A stretch of 64,000 bases of DNA, from assembly GCF_021172145.1 (NCBI RefSeq), contig NZ_CP089095.1, positions 248,001 through 312,000 of the forward strand, written 5' to 3'. Made by a program: the position numbers and the translations under genes. The notes beneath the pieces are model-generated. The model was given only the letters and a program-made list of their open reading frames with translations, had not been told where the DNA came from and did not search any database. This document shows, in pieces, positions 7,969-16,954 of this stretch; position 1 is the stretch's first letter; each line of letters starts with the position of its first letter. Origin of the DNA: Flavobacterium cyclinae. GTDB lineage: Bacteria > Bacteroidota > Bacteroidia > Flavobacteriales > Flavobacteriaceae.

Positions 7969-8817
7969 TTAATTTAGTGAAATATTATCTATTAATCGAA
8001 TATTCTCAATAAAAATTGCAATAAAGCCTCGGTATTTTTTATCTGCTTCTTTGGTATTGACAGGTAAAAGCGTTGTTTCGTCAGCAATTTCAAAATACTC
8101 TAGTTGAAAATCAGGATGTTTTTGGAATTCGTTTTCAACCCATTTTACAGTTGCTTCAGCTGAATTTGTTGCAAATATTTCTTTTGCCGAATTCAGAATT
8201 TGATAAATGATAGCTGCATTTTTTCTTGCCGTTTCTGATAACCGCTCATTTCTTGAACTCATAGCCAATCCGCTGTCTTCTCTATGAATAGGACAACCAA
8301 TTACAGCAACCGGAATGTTATTTTTTTCAACTAATTTTTTTACAATTTGTAATTGTTGAAAATCTTTTTCGCCAAAATATGCTTTGTTTGGTTGAACAAT
8401 TTCAAATAATCTTTTAACTATAGTTCCAACGCCATCAAAATGTCCTGGGCGATGTTTTCCTTCCATTTGGTTTTCTAAACCATCGTAATCAAAAGATTGA
8501 GAAACGGTCTTACCTTCATAGATATCTTCAACTTCTGGGGCATAAACAATAATAGTATTGCTTACTTCTTGCATAATTTGAATATCACGTTCAAGAGTTC
8601 TAGGATATTTATCTAGGTCTTCAGAGTTGTTAAATTGCGTGGGATTTACAAAAATACTCATCACAGTAATTTCGTTTTCAGAAAGCGATTTTTCTAATAA
8701 AGACAAGTGTCCTTTGTGAAGTGCACCCATCGTAGGAACAAATCCAATCGATTTATTTTGTTGAATTAAGGGGCTTAAAAAAGCGCTTAAATCAGACTTT
8801 TTATTAAAAATGAGCAT
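7969..8817 (-). CDS. panC: Pantothenate synthetase
   Basis: PanC joins pantoate and beta-alanine with ATP to form pantothenate in the cytoplasm. The 282-residue protein has the nucleotidyltransferase signature [16 protein letters not shown] with HKGH at 34-37, a pantoate-binding region around [17 protein letters not shown], the FGEKDFQQL block, and the KMSKS-like MSSRNERLS. It is the first gene of the minus-strand operon panC-panD-flippase-hydrolase-radA. A perfect -7 box (8841-8848) lies 24 bp upstream of its start. The start at 8817 matches the usual N-terminus, which begins a few residues before the first strand. Confidence 0.97.
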   Translation of the reverse strand: MLIFNKKSDLSAFLSPLIQQNKSIGFVPTMGALHKGHLSLLEKSLSENEITVMSIFVNPTQFNNSEDLDKYPRTLERDIQIMQEVSNTIIVYAPEVEDIYEGKTVSQSFDYDGLENQMEGKHRPGHFDGVGTIVKRLFEIVQPNKAYFGEKDFQQLQIVKKLVEKNNIPVAVIGCPIHREDSGLAMSSRNERLSETARKNAAIIYQILNSAKEIFATNSAEATVKWVENEFQKHPDFQLEYFEIADETTLLPVNTKEADKKYRGFIAIFIENIRLIDNISLN

Positions 8818-8840
8818 TTTTATATGGATTAAATCAGTTG

Positions 8841-8848
8841 CAAACTTA
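8841..8848 (-). promoter_or_regulatory. Promoter -7 box for the panC-panD-radA operon
   Basis: On the minus strand the sequence reads TAAGTTTG followed by CA, a perfect match to the Bacteroidota TAnnTTTG box, 24 bp before panC. It is back to back with the plus-strand box at 8880-8887, so this 107-bp gap is a divergent promoter region. Confidence 0.65.
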
Positions 8849-8879
8849 CTATTTTAGTAGATAAATCCATAAAATTTTG

Positions 8880-8887
8880 TAATTTTG
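8880..8887 (+). promoter_or_regulatory. Promoter -7 box for the GlgA-like/DUF4270/glmS unit
   Basis: TAATTTTG followed by CA matches TAnnTTTG exactly and lies 38 bp before the start at 8925. No terminator is visible between 8925 and glmS, so this is the likely promoter for all three genes. Confidence 0.6.
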
Positions 8888-8924
8888 CAAGGTTTTTTAA
8901 ACCAATAATAAACTAGAATACATT

Positions 8925-9731
8925 ATGGAAGATAAGAGGATATTGTATGTATCATCTGAAGTGGTGCCTTATTTAGCCGAAAATGAAGTTTCGTTACAGT
9001 CGTATGAAATGCCAAAAATGATTAATGACTTAGGGGGACAAATACGAATTTTTATGCCTAGATATGGTAATATTAACGAAAGAAGACATCAATTGCATGA
9101 AGTTATTCGTTTATCAGGTATGAATTTAGTGGTAAATGATATGGATATGCCTCTTATTATCAAAGTTGCTTCAATTCCTAAAGAAAGAATCCAAGTATAT
9201 TTTATTGATAACGATGAATATTTCAAAAGAAAAGCTACTTTTTCAGACGAAGATGGAATTTTATATTCAGATAATGATGAAAGAGCTATTTTCTTTGCTA
9301 AAGGAGTTGTTGAAACGGTAAAAAAATTAAATTGGGTTCCTGATGTTATTCACGTACATGGATGGATGGCAGCACTTTTACCTGTTTATTTAAAACACTA
9401 CTATAAAGATGAAGGTATTTTTGCTGAAACAAAAATAGTTACTTCTGTTTATGAACAAGGTTTTGAAGGGGAACTGAACAGTGAATTTTTAAACAAAATT
9501 TTATTTGATAATATTGATGCAAATTCTGTAGCTGATTTAAGTAGTCCAACTTATGAAAATTTGATGAAAGTTTGTATTGCTCATTCTGATGCTTTGGTTT
9601 CAGGTTCTCAAGTGTTATCTCCAACTTTAACAAAATTTATAGAAAGTACAAAAAAACCTTTTTTACCTTTCGCCTCTAAAGATACCATTAAAGAAGAATA
9701 TACTTCGTTTATAAAGAATCACTTACTATAA
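8925..9731 (+). CDS. GlgA-like stand-alone N-terminal (GT5) domain protein, probably not an active glycogen synthase
   Basis: The protein has 268 residues. It begins RILYVSSEVVPYL, and IRIFMPRYGNINERR and DVIHVHGWMAALLPVYL match the N-terminal Rossmann domain of glycogen/starch synthases (GT5). A complete synthase is about 470-500 residues with two Rossmann domains; the whole C-terminal domain is missing here. The ADP-glucose-binding KxGG(L) motif that normally follows the first strand is replaced by AENEVSLQSYE. Homologues in other Flavobacteriaceae are, from memory, equally short, so this is a lineage form, not a fresh truncation. It is followed after 16 bp by a DUF4270 lipoprotein and then glmS. 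The product is often labelled glycogen synthase, which I doubt. Confidence 0.8.
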   Translation: MEDKRILYVSSEVVPYLAENEVSLQSYEMPKMINDLGGQIRIFMPRYGNINERRHQLHEVIRLSGMNLVVNDMDMPLIIKVASIPKERIQVYFIDNDEYFKRKATFSDEDGILYSDNDERAIFFAKGVVETVKKLNWVPDVIHVHGWMAALLPVYLKHYYKDEGIFAETKIVTSVYEQGFEGELNSEFLNKILFDNIDANSVADLSSPTYENLMKVCIAHSDALVSGSQVLSPTLTKFIESTKKPFLPFASKDTIKEEYTSFIKNHLL

Positions 9732-9747
9732 AAAGGGTTTTACCACT

Positions 9748-11475
9748 ATGAAAAATAATTTATTAAAAATAGCTACACTTTTATTTCTTTTTCTCTCTTT
9801 ATTGTCATGTGACAAGGATTTTAATACTTTAGAATCGGATGTAATTGGAGATAATCATTTTGATTTAGAGAAATATGAAGCTGAAAATTTAATTGCCTAT
9901 ACAAAAGCAACAGGTCCTGTTCAAGCAAATAATTTACCTCTAAATGCATTGGGGATTTATAACAATCCTAAATTTGGAATAACAAAAGCTCATTTTGTTA
10001 CTCAAGTTGAATTAAGTACAGAAAATCCGTCTTTTGGATATGACCCTGTAATTGATTCTGTTTACTTGTATGTTCCTTATTTCAGTACTCTAGAGTCCAC
10101 TGAAACTTCAGGTGAAAGAATTTATGAATTGGATTCAATTTATGGAAATCCTGAAACAGGAAAATTTAAATTATCAGTTTTAGAAAATGGGTATTACTTA
10201 AGAGATTTTGATCCTTCTGATAATTTACAAAGTGCTCAAAAATACTACAGTGATGATAAAAATTTAATTGACCCATTTAAAGGTTCAGAATTGTTGAATA
10301 ACAGTTCAAATGTAGATCAAAATAATGAGTTTTATTTTAGTAAAAAAGAATTGTATATCTATAAAACGGATGGTGCAGGATTGTATCTAGATAGTAACGG
10401 AGCTGTGCTTTCTGATCAAAACGATGCATCACTTAGGGTTATTAAAGACAGAAAAACACCAGGGATTTGGTTGGATTTAAAAAGTAGTTTTTTTCAACAA
10501 AAAATTATCGATGCTACAGCAACTGGAAATTTATTTAACAACAATATTTTCAAAAATTATTTCAGAGGATTATTGTTTGAGGTAGAAGAAATTAATCCAG
10601 GACAGGGAGCTTTAGCTATTCTTGATTTCTCTAAAGCAGAACTTAAAATTTTATATAAAGCTTCTGCAGAGCCAACAGTTGAAAATCCGAATCCAATAAG
10701 AACAAGAAGAGAGTTTTCTTTAAAAATGGGATATAATTCTTCTTCAACTTTAAGAAATAATAGTATCAATTTATTAGAGTATAATTATTCTTCTGATTAT
10801 CAAACAGGAATTAACAATTCTAATGATGTGTTAGGGGATGAAAAATTATATATTAAAGGAGGAAATGGATCTGTAGCTTTTATAGATTTATTTAATGCTA
10901 CTGAACTTCAGCGTTTGAGAGATGATATTGCTGATAATAATTGGTTAATCAATGATGCTCGATTGACTTTTTTCATTGAAAAAGATGAAATGGTAGCGGT
11001 TGATAAAGACGAAGAACCTCAAAGAATTTATATTTTTGATGCTACAAATAATAAAGTAATAGTGGATTATTCTTACGATAGTTCTTCAAGTTTTAATCCT
11101 AAGAATAATAAAGTTATCTTTGGAGGAATCATTGAAAGAGAAACTGACGAACCTAAAAAAGGAATTAAGTATACTGTGCGATTAACAGAACATATTAAGA
11201 GCGTTTTAAAAGCAGATACTAATGGTGATTTCCAAGATAATATTAAAATTGGAGTTTCAGTAACAGAGTCTATAAACCTTACGGCAAGTGCTGCTGTAAA
11301 AACCCCTATATCGGCTAATGGATTTGCGGTTAATTCAATACCACTAGCATCAATATTAAATCCCCTAGGAACTGTTTTACATGGTCCATTGAGTACTGCT
11401 ACTTATACAGACGACAATGGTAACGTAGTACCAATGAAATTAAAACTTGAAATATTTTTCACTAAACCGAACTAA
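9748..11475 (+). CDS. DUF4270 domain-containing lipoprotein
   Basis: This is a 575-residue lipoprotein. A lipobox ending LLSC at about residue 21 is followed by DKDFNTLESD, an acidic export-like signal, so outer-membrane or surface location is likely. The body matches the Bacteroidota-specific DUF4270 family: the early conserved region (LIAYTKATGPVQANNLPLNA and LGIYNNPKFG) and the beta-rich remainder, with VDSVYLYVPY-like strands. It sits between the GlgA-like gene (16-bp gap) and glmS (3-bp gap), an arrangement I recall from other flavobacteria. Molecular function is not established. Close coupling to glmS hints at a link with surface polysaccharide or amino-sugar supply, but that is inference. 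Confidence 0.85.
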   Translation: MKNNLLKIATLLFLFLSLLSCDKDFNTLESDVIGDNHFDLEKYEAENLIAYTKATGPVQANNLPLNALGIYNNPKFGITKAHFVTQVELSTENPSFGYDPVIDSVYLYVPYFSTLESTETSGERIYELDSIYGNPETGKFKLSVLENGYYLRDFDPSDNLQSAQKYYSDDKNLIDPFKGSELLNNSSNVDQNNEFYFSKKELYIYKTDGAGLYLDSNGAVLSDQNDASLRVIKDRKTPGIWLDLKSSFFQQKIIDATATGNLFNNNIFKNYFRGLLFEVEEINPGQGALAILDFSKAELKILYKASAEPTVENPNPIRTRREFSLKMGYNSSSTLRNNSINLLEYNYSSDYQTGINNSNDVLGDEKLYIKGGNGSVAFIDLFNATELQRLRDDIADNNWLINDARLTFFIEKDEMVAVDKDEEPQRIYIFDATNNKVIVDYSYDSSSSFNPKNNKVIFGGIIERETDEPKKGIKYTVRLTEHIKSVLKADTNGDFQDNIKIGVSVTESINLTASAAVKTPISANGFAVNSIPLASILNPLGTVLHGPLSTATYTDDNGNVVPMKLKLEIFFTKPN

Positions 11476-11478
11476 TTT

Positions 11479-13326
11479 ATGTGTGGAATTGTAGGATATA
11501 TAGGCAAAAGAGATGCTTATTCTGTAATTATTAAAGGATTACACCGTTTAGAGTATAGAGGTTATGATAGTGCAGGTATCGTTTTATATGACGGTAACGA
11601 ATTAAAATTATCTAAAACTAAAGGTAAGGTATCTGATTTAGAAGCAAAAGCGCAAGAAGAAAATACAACAATTGGTAAAATAGGTATGGGGCATACGCGT
11701 TGGGCAACTCATGGTGTGCCTAATGATGTTAATTCGCATCCTCATTTTTCAAACTCTGGAAAATTAGTAATTATTCATAATGGAATTATTGAAAATTACG
11801 AACCTTTAAAACAAGAATTAATCAAAAGAGGTTATACTTTTAAATCGGATACAGATACTGAAGTATTGGTTAATTTGATTGAAGAAGTTAAGAAAAAAGA
11901 AAATTGTAAGTTAGGTCATGCGGTTCAAATTGCATTAAACCAAGTTATTGGTGCTTATGCAATTGCAGTAATTGATGTTGAAAAACCTGATGAAATTATA
12001 GTAGCACGTTTAGGAAGTCCACTAGCAATTGGAATTGGAGAAGAAGAATTTTTTATTGCTTCTGATGCAACACCTTTTATCGAGTATACGTCAAATGCTA
12101 TTTATTTAGAAGATGAAGAAATGGCAATTGTGCGTTTACACAAACCATTAAAAGTTAGAAAAATTAAAGACGATTCTTTGGTTGATCCTTATATTCAAGA
12201 ACTTCAATTAAACTTGGAGCAAATTGAAAAAGGGGGTTACGATCATTTTATGATGAAAGAAATCTATGAGCAACCAAGTGTAATCAAAGATACTTATAGA
12301 GGAAGACTTTTGGCTAATAAAGGGATAGTACAAATGTCGGGTGTAGAAGATAATTTGGAAAAATTCTTAAATGCTAAACGAATCTTGGTTGTGGCATGTG
12401 GAACTTCATGGCATGCTGGATTGGTAGCCGAATATATTATAGAAGAATTTTCAAGAATTCCTGTTGAAGTAGAATACGCATCTGAATTCCGATATAGAAA
12501 TCCTATTATTAATAAAGATGATGTGGTAATTGCAATTTCTCAATCTGGTGAAACTGCTGATACTCTTGCCGCTATTAAGTTGGCTAAAGAAAATGGAGCA
12601 TTTGTATTTGGAGTTTGTAATGTGGTTGGTTCTTCCATTTCTCGTGAAACTCATGCAGGAGCTTATACACACGCTGGACCAGAAATTGGAGTAGCATCTA
12701 CTAAAGCATTTACTACGCAAATTACAATTCTTACTTTGTTAGCACTTCGTTTGGCTAAAGCTAAAGGTACTTTAAGTAATTCTGATTACCAACGTTATTT
12801 GCTTGAATTAGAGTTGATACCTGAAAAAGTTGAAGAAGCATTATTAACAAATGATATTGCTAAAAAAATTGCCGAAATTTACAAAGACGCATCGAATTGC
12901 TTATATTTAGGTAGGGGATATAATTTCCCAGTAGCTTTAGAAGGAGCTTTGAAATTAAAAGAGATCTCTTATATTCATGCAGAAGGTTATCCAGCAGCTG
13001 AAATGAAGCACGGACCTATTGCTTTGATTGATGAGCACATGCCGGTTATTGTTATTGCACCAAATAAAGGACACTATGATAAAGTGGTAAGTAACATTCA
13101 AGAAATTAAATCAAGAAGTGGAAAAATTATTGCAGTGGTAACTAAAGGAGATACTCAAGTAAAAGCTTTAGCAGATCACGTTATTGAAATTCCAGAAACT
13201 AACGAACCATTTACACCATTATTAACTACAATTCCATTACAGTTATTGTCGTATCATATTGCAGTTTTAAGAGGTTGTAATGTTGATCAACCAAGAAATT
13301 TAGCAAAATCTGTAACCGTAGAATAA
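11479..13326 (+). CDS. glmS: Glutamine--fructose-6-phosphate aminotransferase (isomerizing)
   Basis: GlmS makes glucosamine-6-phosphate from fructose-6-phosphate and glutamine, the first step toward UDP-GlcNAc for peptidoglycan and lipopolysaccharide. The protein has 615 residues. The N-terminal amidohydrolase domain exposes the nucleophile Cys2 (MCGIVGYIG), with GHTRWATHG and the HNGIIENY loop. Two SIS isomerase domains follow (CGTSWHAG, ISQSGETADT), and the C-terminus is RNLAKSVTVE, as in the family. The start follows the DUF4270 stop by only 3 bp, so translation is coupled. A strong terminator lies just after the stop. No glmS ribozyme-like leader is possible here because the upstream sequence is coding. 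Confidence 0.98.
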   Translation: MCGIVGYIGKRDAYSVIIKGLHRLEYRGYDSAGIVLYDGNELKLSKTKGKVSDLEAKAQEENTTIGKIGMGHTRWATHGVPNDVNSHPHFSNSGKLVIIHNGIIENYEPLKQELIKRGYTFKSDTDTEVLVNLIEEVKKKENCKLGHAVQIALNQVIGAYAIAVIDVEKPDEIIVARLGSPLAIGIGEEEFFIASDATPFIEYTSNAIYLEDEEMAIVRLHKPLKVRKIKDDSLVDPYIQELQLNLEQIEKGGYDHFMMKEIYEQPSVIKDTYRGRLLANKGIVQMSGVEDNLEKFLNAKRILVVACGTSWHAGLVAEYIIEEFSRIPVEVEYASEFRYRNPIINKDDVVIAISQSGETADTLAAIKLAKENGAFVFGVCNVVGSSISRETHAGAYTHAGPEIGVASTKAFTTQITILTLLALRLAKAKGTLSNSDYQRYLLELELIPEKVEEALLTNDIAKKIAEIYKDASNCLYLGRGYNFPVALEGALKLKEISYIHAEGYPAAEMKHGPIALIDEHMPVIVIAPNKGHYDKVVSNIQEIKSRSGKIIAVVTKGDTQVKALADHVIEIPETNEPFTPLLTTIPLQLLSYHIAVLRGCNVDQPRNLAKSVTVE

Positions 13327-13332
13327 CAAATT

Positions 13333-13362
13333 AAAAGCGAAATTGTATAATTTCGCTTTTTT
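13333..13362 (+). terminator. Rho-independent terminator after glmS
   Basis: A perfect 12-bp stem, AAAAGCGAAATT and AATTTCGCTTTT, with a GTAT loop and trailing T residues begins 7 bp after the glmS stop. It separates the glmS unit from atpD. Confidence 0.85.
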
Positions 13363-13410
13363 ATTGCAAAAAATTCAAAAAATAAATTGCAAAATTGTTT
13401 TAGAAAAAAC

Positions 13411-13418
13411 TATCTTTG
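13411..13418 (+). promoter_or_regulatory. Promoter -7 box for atpDC
   Basis: TATCTTTG followed by CA is a perfect TAnnTTTG box, with a TTG about 13 bp upstream. It lies 60 bp before atpD, downstream of the glmS terminator, so atpDC has its own promoter. Confidence 0.65.
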
Positions 13419-13475
13419 CACTCGGAAAAATACATCATTTTTTCAACATTAATTAGCTATTAAATAAATACATAA

Positions 13476-14990
<1,515 letters not shown>

Positions 14991-14993
14991 TTT

Positions 14994-15058
14994 AGTGTTC
15001 AGTGTTCAGTCACAGTATTCAGTTACTTGCTAATCACTAATTACTAATCACTAATCAC
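14994..15058 (+). repeat. Heptamer-phased low-complexity spacer between atpD and atpC
   Basis: The 76-bp gap is largely degenerate 7-nt units: AGTGTTC twice (14994-15007), and later TAATCAC, TAATTAC, TAATCAC, TAATCAC (15031-15058), ending 8 bp before the atpC ATG. No stem-loop terminator is present, so the two genes should stay co-transcribed. Confidence 0.7.
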
Positions 15059-15066
15059 TAAGAAAT

Positions 15067-15348
15067 ATGATTTTAGAAATAGTATCACCAGAAGCTACAT
15101 TGTTCAAAGGAGAAGTTACTTCGGTAGCAGTTCCTGGAGTTAACGGTGAGTTTCAAATGCTAAATAATCACGCACCAATTGTTTCATTGTTAGCAAAAGG
15201 AAACGTGAAAATCAATGCTCAAAATATTAAAATTGAAAAAGAATTTGCTTCTAAATTCAATAAAGTAAATGAGCAAACGTACTGGCTGCCTATTAATTCA
15301 GGTACCATCGAAATGAATGAAAACAAAATTATTGTTTTAGCTGACTAA
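15067..15348 (+). CDS. atpC: F0F1 ATP synthase subunit epsilon (short form)
   Basis: The protein has 93 residues and starts MILEIVSPEATLFKGEV, continuing with VPGVNGEFQMLNNHAPIVSLL, which is the beta-sandwich N-terminal domain of the epsilon subunit. It ends right after that domain, so the C-terminal two-helix hairpin that inhibits ATP hydrolysis in E. coli and Bacillus enzymes is absent. From family knowledge, such short epsilon subunits are usual in Bacteroidota, so this is not a truncation. It follows atpD after a 76-bp repeat-filled spacer and precedes a strong bidirectional terminator. Confidence 0.93.
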   Translation: MILEIVSPEATLFKGEVTSVAVPGVNGEFQMLNNHAPIVSLLAKGNVKINAQNIKIEKEFASKFNKVNEQTYWLPINSGTIEMNENKIIVLAD

Positions 15349-15366
15349 GACAATAAAATGTATAGT

Positions 15367-15395
15367 AAAAAGTCCTGCAATTTGCAGGACTTTTT
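15367..15395. terminator. Bidirectional terminator between atpC and the MocR-type gene
   Basis: Fourteen-bp perfect arms (AAAAAGTCCTGCAA and TTGCAGGACTTTTT) flank a single T. A and T tracts on the two sides let it work in both directions. Its last base coincides with the first base of the stop codon of the minus-strand gene ending at 15395. Confidence 0.85.
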
Positions 15396-16888
15396 TATTT
15401 TAAATTTATGTAAGCTTGCTTTAATTTACTCACCACAATTTCTATTTCTTCTTCATTTAATTGACCAAAACCAAATCGAATAGCACATACATTTTTATCT
15501 TGATATAAAATTTTCTTTGGTAAATGTAAATCGAGTTTTAATGCTTCTTCTGCAAGCTTTATTAATGAGATTTTTTGAGTAAATTCTAACCAAATTGCTA
15601 AGCCTCCATTGGGCTTTTTATAGGTAATATATTCATTCAAATGTTCGTCTAAAAGTTGACATAAAAGCTCCAAACGTTTTTCGTAAAGGAGAATATTTTT
15701 TTTAATTAATCGGTGAATTTCGCCTTCATAAATTAATTCTGATAACATTTGTTCTTGAATTAAATCGCCCTGTTTGTCAAGAATTTGCAAGTAGTTTTTT
15801 GCTTCAAGAATCAAATTTTCAGGTGCTACAACAAAACCTGATTGAAAACTTGGAAAAAGAGATTGCCCAAGTTTCCCCAAATAAATTACCTGTCCATTAG
15901 TGTCTGAACTCGCCAAAGGTAATTTTGCGGTTCCTTCAAATTGAAAATCATAATCAAAATCATCTTCTATAATGGCAAATTTATATTGGTTCGCCAATTC
16001 TAATAATTGTAATCTTCTATTAGGACTCAAGGAATTTGTTGTAGGATAATGTCTGTTAGAACAAACATAAACACATCGAATTTTTTCTTTTTTGCATAGT
16101 TTTTCAATTTGTTCAATGCTTAATCCAAATTCATCTGTAGTAATGGTTTTTATTTTTGCGCCCACTTGTTGAAAAATCATATTAGCGGCATAATTACTCA
16201 AATTACCAACCAAGACTATATCGTCTTTTTTTAGTAATAATTGTGAAATAATATACAAACTCATTTCGGTACTCCGAGTATTCATTATATTATTCGGATT
16301 TATTTTAAAACCTCGAGTTGCGTTAAGATAATTGGCCAATTGTACTTCAAAGTTGGAATAGGCTGTAGGTTTGTTCCATTTTGAAATCAAATTTTTTCGT
16401 TTCATAGAGGCACTGTACCATTTTGAAAACTGATGTATAGGATGTAATCTTAAATCGGGTTGCCCATCATTAATATTAAAACGTGCCTTGATTAGTTCAT
16501 CTGTAGGCGATAAATGAAACGAAGTTTGAAAAGTAAATCCAGTAGTTTTAGCATAATCACTCACTAAATTTTTACTTTCATGAATTGCTTTTAAGGTTGC
16601 GGTTTTAAGTTCGGGAATTAAAACATATGTACCTTTATTAGGAACAATTTCAACCCAACCTTGTGAAGCTAATTCTTCATAAACTGCAACAACAGTATTG
16701 CGATTAATATGTAAAGCTTGACTTAAAATTCGGGTTCCAGGTAAAACCGTACCTTTTGTAATAATTCCGCGTTGAATAGCATTGATAATTTGTTGGGATA
16801 TTTGAATAAATACAGGATTGTCACTCTTTTTTTCAAACTGAATGATGGAATTTAATATTGCAATAACCGGACTAGCTATATTTTTCAA
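15395..16888 (-). CDS. MocR/PdxR-like GntR-family regulator with aminotransferase-like domain
   Basis: The 497-residue protein has a GntR-type winged helix (about 25-90: IQISQQIINAIQRG, LPGTRILSQALHINRNTVVAVYEEL) fused to a fold-type I aminotransferase-like domain, the MocR architecture. The PLP-anchor region normally reads like YIGTFSKTL; here it reads YLGKLGQSL, with Gln342 where the Schiff-base Lys is expected and Lys339 three residues earlier. Other PLP-fold landmarks remain (EDDFDYDF). The start is TTG (16886-16888); no in-frame ATG lies near the N-terminus. It diverges from a TonB-dependent receptor, and a palindrome sits directly upstream of the TTG. It is likely an autoregulator and regulator of the receptor; the ligand is unknown. 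Confidence 0.88.
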   Translation of the reverse strand: MKNIASPVIAILNSIIQFEKKSDNPVFIQISQQIINAIQRGIITKGTVLPGTRILSQALHINRNTVVAVYEELASQGWVEIVPNKGTYVLIPELKTATLKAIHESKNLVSDYAKTTGFTFQTSFHLSPTDELIKARFNINDGQPDLRLHPIHQFSKWYSASMKRKNLISKWNKPTAYSNFEVQLANYLNATRGFKINPNNIMNTRSTEMSLYIISQLLLKKDDIVLVGNLSNYAANMIFQQVGAKIKTITTDEFGLSIEQIEKLCKKEKIRCVYVCSNRHYPTTNSLSPNRRLQLLELANQYKFAIIEDDFDYDFQFEGTAKLPLASSDTNGQVIYLGKLGQSLFPSFQSGFVVAPENLILEAKNYLQILDKQGDLIQEQMLSELIYEGEIHRLIKKNILLYEKRLELLCQLLDEHLNEYITYKKPNGGLAIWLEFTQKISLIKLAEEALKLDLHLPKKILYQDKNVCAIRFGFGQLNEEEIEIVVSKLKQAYINLK

Positions 16889-16891
16889 ACT

Positions 16892-16927
16892 GGACTACTT
16901 TAATAGTCCGGAAAGTTACGACTTTTG
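16892..16927. promoter_or_regulatory. Divergent promoter region with palindromic operator candidate (MocR-type regulator/TonB receptor)
   Basis: GGACTA (16892-16897) and TAGTCC (16904-16909) form a perfect inverted repeat with a 6-bp spacer, 3 bp upstream of the regulator's TTG start. Near-consensus -7 boxes lie beside it: TAACTTTC on the minus strand (16911-16918) and GACTTTTG on the plus strand (16920-16927), each with one mismatch. The palindrome would cover the -33 region of the receptor promoter. The role as operator is inferred. Confidence 0.55.
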
Positions 16928-16954
16928 CACCGAAATAAAGAAATATATTTATAA

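Noticed and set aside
11475..11479. glmS ribozyme upstream of glmS
   Set aside because: Only 3 bp separate the preceding stop codon from the glmS start, leaving no room for the ribozyme, and no ribozyme core was seen in the end of the DUF4270 gene.
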